NCBI RefSeq assembly: GCF_000004075.3
Contig: NW_022279564.1
Location: 1-64,000, forward strand
DNA from: Cucumis sativus
Lineage: Eukaryota > Streptophyta > Magnoliopsida > Cucurbitales > Cucurbitaceae
Length of the DNA stretch: 64,000 nucleotides
Direction: 5' to 3'
The translations under genes and the position numbers were made by a program. This document shows positions 1 through 11,480 of this stretch, piece after piece (within the stretch, counting starts at the first letter, position 1; the number at the start of each line of letters is the position of its first letter). A model generated the notes under the pieces. That model was not told the DNA's origin, made no database searches, and saw only the letters and a list, made by a program, of their open reading frames with translations.

Positions 1-43
1 TCCATGTTTATGCAACTTTCTGTGACATAAATATGTGTTGTAG

Positions 44-756
44 ATGATATTACTAGAAGGTGCAAAAGCCACAACTGAGACTGTAGATGCACTGAGGACC
101 GGGGCAGCTGCAATGAAAGCAATGCAGAAAGCAACGTGAGTACCACTTTGTTTCAATGTACTTCAATAATTTGTTAAATTTAGATGTTTGAAGTCTGTCC
201 CGATCTTGATTGTTAGTCGTTTGAACTATGTACTGGCAGAGTATAACGACACATGAGACACCTGTGTGTTTCCATTAAAATCTATTGTTTAGTGCAGAAG
301 GAGTTTAGATGACGAGGTTGGGTTGATGATGGAACTTTAAATATTCTCCTTTTGCAGGAACATTGATGATGTGGACAAAACAATGGATGAGATCAATGAA
401 CAAACTGAGAACATGAAACAGATCCAAGAAGCACTATCAAATCCAATTGGTGCTGCAGCCGATTTTGATGAGGTTTGTATTCACTTTCAATTTGTCTTCT
501 CATTTGTACCTGCTGCAATTTTATGAAGTTCATCCACTAAACACATCATTGTAACGCTTCACAGGATGAACTGGAAGCGGAACTTGAAGAGCTAGAAAGT
601 GCCGAGTTGGAAGAACAACTTCTTCAACCTGCAACAACAGCTCCTGCTGCTCCAATTCCAGTCCCTGCAGGTCGACAAACTGCTCGACCCGCTCCTCAGA
701 AACGAACTGCTGAAGAAGATGAGCTGGCAGCTCTACAGGCTGAGATGGCACTTTGA
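44..756 (+). CDS. VPS32: VPS32/SNF7 (CHMP4) ESCRT-III subunit, 3' part
   Basis: ESCRT-III core polymer subunit acting on endosomal membranes in multivesicular body formation. Only the last three coding exons are in the window: 44-135, 358-472 and 565-756 (stop TGA), giving 132 residues; roughly the first 90 residues of this ~220-aa family lie before position 1. The visible part holds the helical run AAAMKAMQKATNIDDVDKTM, then NPIGAAADFDEDELEAELEE, and ends in the acidic tail EDELAALQAEMAL, the position of the MIM helix that recruits VPS4/LIP5 in this family. Introns are GT-AG and the phases join cleanly (92+115+192 nt). The reading frame is intact. The 3' UTR runs to about 1.1 kb. Recognition rests on remembered family sequences; the exact paralogue (VPS32.1 or .2) is not decided. 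Confidence 0.93.
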
Positions 757-1089
757 TGCGACATCCAACAATATTCCAAAGCAGGTCCTTCAGTTCTTTT
801 CCTTTGTTAGCAATGAATATCCTACATACTTGTTTAAATTTCCATCTAGAGCTAAATCTGCCAAGGCTAAGAGATTTCTATGGTTGCTTGTAGGTGGCGT
901 TGCAGGACGAGAATTCGAAGGAGAGGCGATATGAAGAATTGGCTATGAGGTTGTTCCGAAGAATTGAACATTTTTTGCTATGTTCTCAACAAAGCCTGAT
1001 GAAAGGTCTGTTTGTGATAATATCAGACAATAATGCAAATTTGAATTAGGTCTTGTATACTCTGTAAATGAATATGATAACATTATTGT

Positions 1090-1800
1090 GGTTAGTAATG
1101 ACCTAATATGGAGCTAATGTGTAAGTGTCTCAATTACACGAATGCTGTGTGTTCAATTTGAGTTGGTTATTTGAAAATCCATGCTCAATTTTAGCGTTTT
1201 AAAAGATAAGGGCATTGGGTTTGGTTCCTAAATTTTAAGATTTGTCCAATATTATCTCCAACTCTAAACTTTGTTTGTTGGCATTGTCTATGGCCTTCCA
1301 CAATTACAAATATGGGTATCTGGTGCTATATAAATATTTTAGGATACAATTTACATTTTCTTAATAAATTTGAAGTTAAAAATTTAAAAACTTATTAAAT
1401 ACTTTCTTCTAAACATTTCTCGAATTTTAAAAACTAAAACTTCTTTTTACAATCACTTGTTTTTAATTCTTGAAAACTAAGTCTACAAACCGTTCTATCT
1501 CTAAGTTATATATTTTTACAAATGTTACAAAAATCAAACCTCTTTTTAATTTAAAATGTAGTTTTAAAAAAATTGTTCTTGAGTTTAGATATTTGAATTC
1601 AACTCTTTCAACCATTGAGAGTACAACCAAACACTAAACTATGATCCAACAAAGCTTTAGTTTTTGGTTTTTTAAAAATTAATAAACCATGTATTTTGTG
1701 AACTTATTTTTGTTTTAAAAACCACGCCCAATTATTCAAATATAAGTACGAAATAAGAAAAACATGTGTAAGAAAATCCATAAAAACTGAACACATTCCA
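1090..1800. other. AT-rich spacer between convergent genes
   Basis: AT-rich DNA between the VPS32 3' end and the small ORF at 1821-1967. I see no coding exon, RNA gene or clear repeat. Confidence 0.5.
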
Positions 1801-1820
1801 AAAATAAAAGGGTTCTATAC

Positions 1821-1967
1821 CTAAACCACTTTTTTACCATGGATTTCACAGAAAATCTGTATACTCTGCTGCGTAGCTCGAAACGCAGGAACTGATTCCA
1901 ATACATTTACTGTTCCCATGCTGATAGCGACTAAGAGAAGAAAACAAATCAGAAATTCAGGAGCCAT
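1821..1967 (-). CDS. candidate 48-aa secreted peptide ORF
   Basis: A short complete ORF of 48 codons plus stop. The N-terminus (MAPEFLICFLLLVAISMG) looks like a signal peptide: a hydrophobic core of about 14 residues from position 5, with small residues after it. The rest is a 25-30 residue tail with one Cys (...VPAFRATQQSIQIFCEIHG). A TATAAAA box lies on the same strand at about 1994-2004, roughly 30-40 bases upstream of the ATG, so a transcript would have a very short leader. A GTAAAA that could be a splice donor follows CATG near 1837, so it might instead be a first exon. I do not recognise the peptide as CLE, CEP, PSY, RALF or IDA. It lies between the convergent VPS32 and MND1 genes. Chance remains possible. 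Confidence 0.35.
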   Translation of the reverse strand: MAPEFLICFLLLVAISMGTVNVLESVPAFRATQQSIQIFCEIHGKKVV

Positions 1968-1993
1968 GAAGGTATGAAGGTTTCACATAAGAC

Positions 1994-2004
1994 GTCTTTT
2001 ATAG
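1994..2004 (-). promoter_or_regulatory. TATA box for the small ORF
   Basis: Minus-strand CTATAAAAGA lies 30-40 bases before the ATG of the 48-aa ORF. The match and spacing are good, but such strings are common in AT-rich DNA. Confidence 0.3.
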
Positions 2005-2168
2005 TGTCGTGGGAAGGGAACTAAATACTGATTTAAGAATTGACAATTTTCTTATTTACCACATAACTAATGAACATGCCAACAACTGTACAAATCATGG
2101 ATGTTTGCTTCAGAATATTATTGAGATATAAACCATGGGGTTGAATCGGCTGTAAAGCTTCTCTCCAT

Positions 2169-4269
2169 TTAATCAATGACGGAACTCAGAGGGGTTGGCG
2201 ACAACTCCAAATAATCAAAATCCTCCGTCATCCCAACCTGCATTTACACAACCGTAACCCCAAGGTTCTTAATTAATACCCTTTTCAATCTCTATGTTTT
2301 CGGTCTAATTTACATTTAACTTTTGAATTTGGTTTCAATTTAAGTTTCAAAATATTATAATCTGAGATGTGAGCTTTATTTCAATTTGATTTCTAAATTT
2401 CAAGATTTACAATTTGTATATGCATTTCTAGTGAAGGGAGTGGTTTACCTCTTTGTACAGGTTCTCTAGTTGTTCTTTGGCTTGTGGAAAGTTGTTTGAA
2501 CACCATTGTCGCAAAGTGAATATGTTGTCTGTGCAATAAAGAGAGTTTCCAAAGAAATTAAAAATGGGAACCCGAGAAAAAAGAAATGAAAAGAAAAGAA
2601 AAGAAACATCGAAAACTAGTTGGCAGTTTATGTGCAGCGGAATGCATACCTGTCCATCGGTTGGCTGCAGCATGAGCATCATCAATTGCATTTTCTGTCA
2701 AATTCACACAACCATTAAATCATCATTAAGCAGCCGATACCCATTTCGATCGCGAGAATCTAAAATAGCTAACGAAACTCAACTCATTGCTTCAAAGGCT
2801 GCTGGGTCATTATCTGCATATTGTAACATCTCATCCTGGGAGTGACTAGATTATCAGAGTAAGCGCGAAAACTGAAAGGATCGTCGTGATCGAACTGTTC
2901 TTTAAAAAATAAAATAAATGAAATCCAGAATACAAACAAAACCTTTAGCTCTTTGTGCTTCAGGTCAATGGCTTTTAATTCAGCTAAGGCTTCCTCTCGT
3001 TCTTCCTGGCATGAAAGAAAGCATTCGTGACCAAAGGGAAAATATGTTTCATAATTACCTTTCGTTTAAAATATAATTACTCACAGATTCCTCTCTCCCT
3101 TTCTTTAATTGATTACACTGCTCAGTAAGTTGTTCCAGTCTATTCTTACTGTTTTGGAGATCAGATTCAAGTTTACGACACACATTACGTAGCTGGTAAG
3201 AATAGAGTTATGAGATCTTTTGAAAGTAAAAATTAATGTGAAAATTCAAATGAGTTCAAATCATGATGCGAATAATTTCTTTCACCTGATTACCAGCACA
3301 GCTTGGTAGACTCCAAAAATACACCTGAAGTTTACAACCAAACATAATATATAGCAAATTGAAAATCACATTCAACGCACGAGAGACAATAATGTCCAAA
3401 GACTAAAACCCATATGCAAAGAATAAGTCATGGTGCAAACAGGAGAAACACAAGAATAGAAACTGGAAGTCTCATCTCAAAACTTTTACTCACCGAAGTT
3501 CCAATCTTCTCTTTGGAAACCAAATCATCATCCACTAAACTTTGCACAACATCTTTCACTGACTGAGAAATCACACCTTTCCTAGGACCCAATTTTTCAA
3601 GCTCTTTAAGCTGAAACGAGAAAATCAGAAAAAAGAGAAACTTCTTATAGTATCTAATAATGTTAAAGGGATCCGCTATGGTCTAAAAACACGAAGTCCG
3701 TCAAATCAAACAGGAATAGAAAATGAAATTGCAGAACTTCCTAAACTCACAAGGAAAAAGTCTTGAGACTCATAAAAGATCTGAAGCATCTTCTCACGCT
3801 TCTCATCCAGGGAAAGGCCTCTTTTCTTAGACTGTTTCTCAAATAAAATTTCAACAAGTGCATAAATGTTAGACCACAAACCCAATATCTGGAATCAATA
3901 CATTATAAAAATCATCAAGCAGAGAGCAATAAGATCCCTATCTAATCTAGTCCGTAGTCTCAACTGAGTGAACCGTATTAAAACCAATAAATCCCTAAAT
4001 TTTGTTAGATGAAGAATTACTCTCCATAATGAAGGATGCATCCTAATTACACGTTCAATCAAATCAAATATCCTAAACTATGAATCGTCAAGAATTCAAA
4101 TCTATCTAATACTAATCTTCCACATAAAGTTCGAAATTATCGAAAAATCAACTTGTGAAACACATAAAAAAGAAAAAAAAAAGTATGGAATACGATTCTA
4201 ACAAATGAAGTGGGTGAAATGAAAGAAGAAGAATTTAGCAAATTAGGGTTTGAGAAGAAAGATTACCAT
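2169..4269 (-). CDS. MND1: MND1 meiotic recombination protein
   Basis: Partner of HOP2; the HOP2-MND1 dimer helps DMC1/RAD51 strand invasion in meiosis. Ten coding exons (minus strand): 4269-4267, 3831-3751, 3610-3494, 3324-3286, 3192-3085, 3005-2943, 2835-2784, 2694-2650, 2528-2449, 2237-2169. They sum to 657 nt, 218 aa plus stop, close to the plant length of about 230. The N-terminus [20 protein letters not shown] and the winged-helix region with [13 protein letters not shown] are diagnostic; a coiled coil follows ([19 protein letters not shown]), then the segment [19 protein letters not shown] near the C-terminus. All introns are GT-AG and the frame is intact. Oddity: the first coding exon is the ATG alone, followed directly by GTAATC. 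The tail faces VPS32. Confidence 0.93.
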
Positions 4270-4739
4270 GGATTGGATTGTTTAAGCTTAAGAGTATTGG
4301 AGAAGCCTCCGGAGAAATGCGGGAAGAGTGAAGACGTTTTGCAAGGCGGGAAAGTATTTATTGAGCTCAAATTTATTGTAAACAAACAAAATTGTGAAAA
4401 ACAAATGAGTAAATAATATGTCACTAATTATTTTTATTTAAATTTTAACTTTATTTGTTTAATTAATTTTTAGTATGATAACTTAGAGTAGAAAATTTGA
4501 AGGTTTAAAGTTAAATAAAGCTAACACAATGTGGTTCGTTATTGAGTTATTTTTTAGACTTTAAGATCTTGTTTTGTTTGATCAACGGAAGAATTTCTCT
4601 TTTATAGAATGAACTTTTAATTTATTATATGTTGAGCCAAATTTAGATATGAAAATTTTACTTGACCTTTGAGTAACACTACTAGTAAATTTGCTTTGTG
4701 TTGTTTTTTACCATAGGTAGTTTTTCCGACTTGGGTTGT

Positions 4740-5150
4740 TCGTTGTGGGTCTGACCATGGAATGGATTCTTATGCGTTTTTTTGTTGTTATTATAAATAG
4801 TGTGTGATTACGTGTTGTAATAATTAAGCTCTCTATATAAAGAGCTTTTAGGATGAAGCTTTCATGAAGAGAAGCAAAGAGAAATCTAGGCTTGTGATTT
4901 TTTTAGGGTTATGTGTGATCATCTTCTTCGAGAGCTCTTTTTGATGTTCTATCTCTTTATATATTGATATTTATTTCGTTGTTGCTAATAAAGAATTCTA
5001 CCTCTAATTTGTACAATGACGGTAGACTTCGATCAAACCACTATAAAGATATGTGACAATCTTTTTATTCTCCTCCTTACTATTTTAATTCGTTTGAGTT
5101 CTCTAATTTGGATATTGCATTTGGTCTTTGATTTGTTTCACGGTATGAAA
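4740..5150 (+). mobile_element. LTR-like fossil, possibly copia-type solo LTR
   Basis: The stretch has the layout of a plant LTR: a TATA region (CTCTCTATATAAAGAGC near 4830), an AATAAAG polyadenylation-like signal near 4988, and a tail (GGTAGACTTCGATCAAACCA) that resembles the 3' part of Ty1-copia LTRs as I remember them. No internal coding region is next to it, so it would be a solo LTR or fragment. Ends and target-site duplication were not established. Age unknown, probably old. Confidence 0.3.
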
Positions 5151-5162
5151 GAGAGAAATGAT

Positions 5163-5446
5163 GGTCCGTTTGGATTGAATTAACAACAAAATATTTTTCA
5201 ATAATATATTTTCTTTTAAACACTTTTTTTGAAAATGAGTTTAAAATTTAAACACTTAATGTTTGATTAGACTTTCTTTTATAAGTGTTTATATGTGAAT
5301 TTGGTTTTTAAAAATTTCTCCAAAATAGATTATTTTATAAATGAGTTTTTAAAAATGCATTATTTTAATTTGTCAAACACTACTATTATTTTCAAAATAG
5401 TTTTTTGACAAAATTAAACACTTTATAATCCCAACCAAACACACCC
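5163..5446. mobile_element. MITE-like element with short terminal inverted repeats
   Basis: About 284 bases of AT-rich, non-coding sequence bounded by GGTCCGTTTGGATTG at the left and CAACCAAACACACC at the right, which read as imperfect inverted repeats around a GTTTGG core. Internal TTTTAAAAA-type strings also tend to fold back. The GTTTGG-type end is common in plant hAT-like MITEs. No convincing target-site duplication was found, so family and exact ends are uncertain. Confidence 0.45.
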
Positions 5447-7878
5447 GAAGTCTATAAAAGAGAAATTGACATATTAGTGTGAGCTACACACTCTAATGCT
5501 TAAGTCAGATAGTGAAAAAATGTGAAAGCTATGTTATAAGGATTCAATTTACCTCATATGGAGTTATAATGATTTATTTTATAAAAGTGATTGACTTAAT
5601 TTATTCCGATAGAGTTTCAGAGTTACTTTAGGATAGTCATATACAACTTACTAGATCGAGAGGGACATGCTTTGTTTTGTGTTTGGCTAGAATCAACCTT
5701 AACCATGGTCCTGACTACGACCAAACATCTCCCTTAGACCGACTTTGGTCTTAAAAAGATGGTTTTGGGTTGGCACATGCGTCAAACATATCCCATTAGC
5801 TATTTTTGCTAAACTTAGTCTTATCAAAGCAAATGCAAAGTACATTAATTTAGGCTTCAACAAGAACTAACTATCTCTCTTAACCCTATTTTGGGTCTAT
5901 GGTGCTTTTCATTACCCTAAATATTTTTATTTTCTCTAACTTGTTGTTTTTATCATTGTTTAATGTTGATTAGACTCTTCCATTTAAAATCACCTAAGAT
6001 AATTGTTTAGTTGGTCTTTGAATTGAAATTTGAGTCTAATAGGTACTCAAAAGTTTAAGGACAAACATTCAATTTAATAGACTCGTAAATTGAAAACCAT
6101 GATGGATTGATCTAATAGACTAATTAGAAAAATATAAGAATGAACCGCCTAGTTAAAATTTTCTTTTCTATTTTTATTTAATTTATAAAAAATTATTTGA
6201 TTCAAATTTTATATTTGAAAAAAGTAATGAAAAACATAGATATTTTATATTTTATGCAATTATCCTAAAATTTATCTATCTAATTCAAATTTGGATGATT
6301 ATGTTTTGTTGAAAAACAAAATCCATAATTAAAAATGTGATTTAGTTAGCTAATGGTTTAAAAAAATAGAAAATCTTCATTGAAACCCTAATTTAAGTTC
6401 TAACATTTCACTGTAGATAACTCGAAAATATTATTTTAAACAAAAATTAAAATATAACTAAAGACTTGAATATAACGTTGTAGTTTCTTACAATTAAATA
6501 TTCTCAAACACACATTACAATTACACCAAAGTAAACAATAAACACTCATGAACAAAGACTTTTGAAGTCTATGAAATTAATTATATCCCATAATAGCAAA
6601 TAGTTATTGACTTTATAATCCATATAATAAAGTTATAAACTCAAGAAAAGTACAAAACATATATAAACACAAGGGAAATTACATTATTTCAGTAGCCTTT
6701 GGTTAATCCATTAATAATAGATTGTAGACCAAAAAAACAAATCGAAAATTAAAGACGGGTTTGATTGGTGTCAGTTTGAAAAAAATATAAATCGATAACA
6801 TTTTTAAAAAGTTTCAAAGACTTAAATCGAACTAAACCAACGACCAATTTGTACAACTTTATAGTCGATTCAGTAGCGATTTAATCAAAAAATCGACTCC
6901 AATAATTGATCGAGGTTGACTCTAAAATAATAAAATAAAATAATAGTAACAATTATGGTGGGATTAATTTCAAAAGAAATTAAAGCATAATAGTAAAAAA
7001 TGAAATAATTGTGGTGTAATGCTTAATTATGGTCAATGTAATTAGGCAGCCAGTCCACAAATGTCAACATGATTAAACTAATAATAATGTAATGCCGTTG
7101 TTAATTAGTCGGTAATGAAGAGCCAAAATTATTTGAATTTTACTTTTTTTCTTTCCTTTTTAATTTACTTTATAGTTTATGGTATATATTTGTTTAATTA
7201 AAGTACTTTGTGACAAAAGTTTATTTATAATTATTATTATATAGTTTCTTCATGTGGGTCTACAGTTTCTCACAATAGTCAATTTAATTTATTTTTTTTT
7301 CTGATGGGTTTGTAGGGAAATTAAGTAAATACAAAAGAATACTATATTATATTTTTCTCATTTATTTTTTTTAAAAATTGAATAATTAGATATTTCCATG
7401 GAATATTTTAATTGCAAAACACACAAAAAGAAAATTCTTCTTCATTTATGTCCATATCAATTCAGCACATATTAATTTACTTTGAATTATCACAACCAAA
7501 TTTAATTTATTTAAACAAAGAAAATAACTTTCAAAGTTAACATATTATTTCAAAAGAGTATAGGAACGACTTTCACTCTTGACTTTTTATGTAAAAGGAT
7601 TTAAGCTTTTTTAATTGTGCTAGAATTTTCTTCTACACGCGTTTTGTTGTTCTTGGCGTAGGCGAACGAGCTTTAGGTGGTTGCACTCTTACCTAAGGAT
7701 AACAAACTATCTCAAGTAAAAAATAGTTGATATTTTATTTCATTTACCAAAATCTTATCATTTAAGAGTTACTTAGGATGTGTAATTCATATCATGTTTT
7801 TTAATCTAAAACCACTACTTGATTTGTGAATAAAGAAACAATGGTGAGAGTAAATCTAAATCATACTCTAAAAGAATA

Positions 7879-7910
7879 GGTTGCAGGTTGCTGGTTGCTG
7901 GTTGCTGGTT
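7879..7910. repeat. 7-bp microsatellite (GGTTGCT)n
   Basis: Four to five head-to-tail copies of a GGTTGCT/GGTTGCA unit. No gene context. Confidence 0.8.
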
Positions 7911-8398
7911 TCTCTTCTTCTACCCGTGAATGTAGTTATTAACATGACCCACGGTTAATAAACCAGACATAAATTTTTTGTATTAATTCTGGATCGTTTA
8001 CATATTCCTGCTTATCTTTGATTGCCGAATGTATTGCTTTTGAGTGGAGCTTTCCTTCTGGAATGTCAACAACAATTTGTTTCAAATTACTAAAGAGGAC
8101 ACAAGACTTTAATGGTCATACACATGTTAATATATTGATATGGAGAAAAGAAAGAGACCTTTTTTTTTGTGTAGTTCAAAAAGGAAAACATACACATGAC
8201 CCATTTTAAGGCTAATGGTGAGAGAATGGGTAAAGCAAACACAAGGTTTGTGAAGCACTGACAAGTCAGAAACAAACATAAAAAAGTCTTTAGATGACTT
8301 CATATGATGATATGAATCATTAAATTGAAAACAAACACATAAAATGTCCTTTTCCCCCTTTGACCAAGTCCTCAACAATAATTCTAATTCATTAATCA

Positions 8399-9456
8399 TC
8401 ATAATCCCATGTAATTACTTACATCAAATCCATCCATAACATCATCTTCATATGGGTATTGATTATTGTTCTCATAAACCCCATGGAAATAACTTTGTAG
8501 GATATCTGCTGCCTCGTCGGAGCTCGGACCGGAAAATTCGAGGTGGTTTTGCTCGATGGGTAGTGAAATTGAAGATGAGGAAGTGGATAGTTCTGGTATT
8601 ATTGGATTATTGTTATTGTTCAACATCGGAATTTGATCAAAAGGAGGATGGCTTGAAAACATGTTGAAGTTGGTGTTGATGTTGTGTTCATGATCATCAT
8701 GGAGTTTTAAGGAATTTGCAGTACTTGTCGCGGAATATCGCGGCGGGTCAGTGACAACCACGATGGGATTTGGTGGTTTAGAAAATGAACTATTGAACTT
8801 CTTCTTTAACTTTGTATTCCAGTGGTTTTTCACGTCGTTGTCCGTTCTTCCAGGTAATTGTGATGCAATTACCGCCCACCTAAATCAAAACAAATCACTA
8901 CGTTTCATATCACATATATCTCAAAACGTACCAACATCTTTTTTCATCCATTAGTTTCTTTCCTTCGTTACATCTCTACTTCTTACCATTTCCTTTCATT
9001 ATCAAAATCAAATTTTCAAACAAGTAATTTTCCATCAAGTTGGTTTATAAAATAATTACAAAGAAATAATGAAAAATACATATACAATTTTATCTGTAAA
9101 CGGAGAAGAAAACTTGCCTACTTCCAATGGTGGAATAGAGAGAACAAATAACATTATCTTCCTCTTGAGTGAAACCTCCATGTTTAATATCTGGTCTGAG
9201 ATAATTCAGCCACCTTAGCCGGCAGCTTTTCCCGCATCGATTAAGCCCTAGAGAAGAAAACTCGTACATCATCAATGAACCCAAAAGCTTAAAACACACC
9301 AAAATGGTTACAAAACGAACCTGCTTTATGAGGGAGAGCGATCCAATTGCCACCGGTGCCATGTTTATGAATAAAGGCAGTGAGTGTGGCGTCTTCTTGA
9401 GGTGACCATGGCCCTCTCTTAACACTGGCTTTGTCACAACAAGGAGCTCTTCCCAT
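8399..9456 (-). CDS. R2R3-MYB transcription factor, subgroup 14 (RAX/MYB36-type)
   Basis: Nuclear DNA-binding regulator. Three exons on the minus strand: 9456-9321 (136 nt), 9247-9118 (130 nt) and 8879-8399 (481 nt), 248 aa plus stop; 136/130 are the usual first two exon lengths of this class. N-terminus [21 protein letters not shown]2 holds [18 protein letters not shown] and [11 protein letters not shown]3 holds [20 protein letters not shown] and [29 protein letters not shown] is typical of the RAX1-3/MYB36/37/68/84/87 group, which acts in axillary meristems or Casparian-strip formation. The C-terminal half is Asn/Ser-rich and acidic near its end. The second intron begins GC rather than GT (AG|GCAAGT). 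R3 has NHWNT where most subgroup members have NYWNT. The exact orthologue is not decided. Confidence 0.93.
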
Positions 9457-10748
9457 GGGGATTGAAGAAAGAGAAAGAGAGAAAAATATCAGAGAGAGGG
9501 GGCTGCCATGGATGGAAGCTTTTTGTTAAATGGGACAAAATTCAAAACTTTTTGAGTGTGTTTCTTTTGGGGTTAGTTGTGGGACTTGTGAACTACTACT
9601 GTATAAGTTGTATATAAATACAATTTTTGGTAAAAGGGTCTCTTTTCTATATTTAAAAAAGGAATTAAATGTTATTTTACTAGTCATGTTTGACGAATTG
9701 ACTTGGGTTTGAGATCGATTTATGTTAACTTTAATCTAATTCAAAGTTTGCCTCACCAATTTTACAAGTCGGTGTTAGCCTCGTCATTAATTTGAATGAT
9801 GTTCATTATTGATATTTGCAAATTTATTAAGTGATGTCATAATTCTCTCTTTCACTCGTCAAAAATACTTAAAAGTACAACATTTATTTTTGTGCATCCT
9901 ACTAAATTGTTCGATAATATCTTATCATGTGACAAATTCTCTGGTTTTTTCTTTTTTTTAAAAAAAAAATATTTTGATATTTCCTTTACGTAAATGGTGA
10001 GAAGAATTACACAAAGTTGAATGCATACTGTATTACACCCCTTCACTTTCCTTCTCTTCAATGTTTATTATGATTAAACTCAATCTACTTCTATTAACGA
10101 CCAACTCTGTCGATAATCATTGCAACGACATGCTCCAATCTTCAACTCCAACAACAAATATAAGTGGCTTTATATTTTAGTAAAAACAAGCTAAGTTAGA
10201 AGAAAAGGAAGGTAAAGAGTTAAGCTTGACATTGAGTTTAGCTAGGACTAAAAGACTAAATTACCACTTGATCAACTAACAATATATATAACGAGCATAA
10301 TATTGGGGCCTTGAGTTCCCTTGGCCTATTTAATTAAATTATCAAAAGTGCTTTAAATGGTTCATAACTTTCAAGGTTCCATCTCCAAACTAAATTGTTA
10401 ATAAAATCAGCATAGTAATCCTTCTATCATATAAGAAATATGAGATCCATTATTGAATTCTCATAACTCCATTTTTTGATCGACGAATTCAACAACAAAA
10501 ACGAAATACACTTAAAAAATTAATAGGATATTTTTTTGAAGTTTAAAGCTACAATCAACACCAGACCCACAAGGTTTGAAGGATTCAAAACAACCGCTTT
10601 TAAGATACTTGGACGAATATGAATGTTTTAAAAATACATGGACTAAAATAAACAAAAAGTTAAAACGTACAAAGACGTACAAAATAACCAACATAAACTA
10701 TAGTAAAGAAATGTACCGAAACCAAAGTAATATTGAACGGAGAAAAGT

Positions 10749-10765
10749 ATATATATATATATATA
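10749..10765. repeat. (TA)n microsatellite, about 9 units
   Basis: Pure TA dinucleotide run. Confidence 0.8.
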
Positions 10766-11159
10766 GACACACAAAAGAATCACCCATGAGGGATTAGTGA
10801 AAGTGAGGTAGGATATACACATGGGGTGGTGAAAGGCATGGAGATGGCATGCATTGCTTAACGTTTTTACCAATTCAACACATAATACCAAATGCCCTTT
10901 TGCTTATATTCTTACTCTTTTCTTTTTACCCATTATCCCATTTTACCCCGTTTTTTCACTTTTTCTTTTTCTTTTTTACCTACTTTATTTATTTACTTTT
11001 TTAGGAATCTTTTAAAAAATATAACAAAATGGTAAAATATTTATAATTTGGAAAATGAAAAAACGCACACAAACATACAATATGGAAAATACCAAAAATA
11101 CGCGATTAATGGGCATCAATGTTTAATATATTTAGAAAACATGCGCGTGGGAAACAATT

Positions 11160-11480
11160 TTTTAGATTTAGCAATTATTTGCTAGATGATAATTTAGATT
11201 TGGCTACCTAAATCTGACAAACTTTCATTTAGATTTAGTACCCGATCATTTAAATTTGGTATCCAAATCTCAACGAAATTTAAGATTATTTGTCACATCG
11301 TTTAGGTTTAGATTTGATCACTTAAATTTGGATAGTCAAATCTCAATGGTTTTTTTTCAAAATATTTTGGTACACAATCGTTTATATTTGAAAAACTATT
11401 GTTTAGATGTTGTTATTTTTTGTATACGATCGTTTACATTTGCCAATCAAATATCTGATTTTTTTTTCACAATATTTTAT
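11160..11480. repeat. Diverged short-palindrome repeat tract
   Basis: A run of related units built on TTTAGATTTGG and its complement CCAAATCT (for example TTTAGATTTGGCTACCTAAA, then AAATTTGGTATCCAAATCT, then AAATTTGGATAGTCAAATCT). Units are spaced irregularly (about 50-80 bases) and are quite diverged. It looks like an old tandem or fold-back repeat; I cannot name a family. Confidence 0.4.

Larger units (their letters stand above)
4400..8398. other. Intergenic spacer upstream of MND1
   Basis: Four kilobases of AT-rich DNA between MND1 and the MYB gene. It contains an LTR-like fossil (about 4740-5150), a MITE-like element (5163-5446) and a short heptamer repeat (7879-7910). Short ORFs in 8.0-8.4 kb lack domains and lie in the MYB 3' flank. 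No gene seen. Confidence 0.6.

Noticed and set aside
8018-8402. Overlapping short ORFs downstream of the MYB gene
   Set aside because: Three frames are open over the same low-complexity stretch, with no domain; this is the MYB 3' flank.
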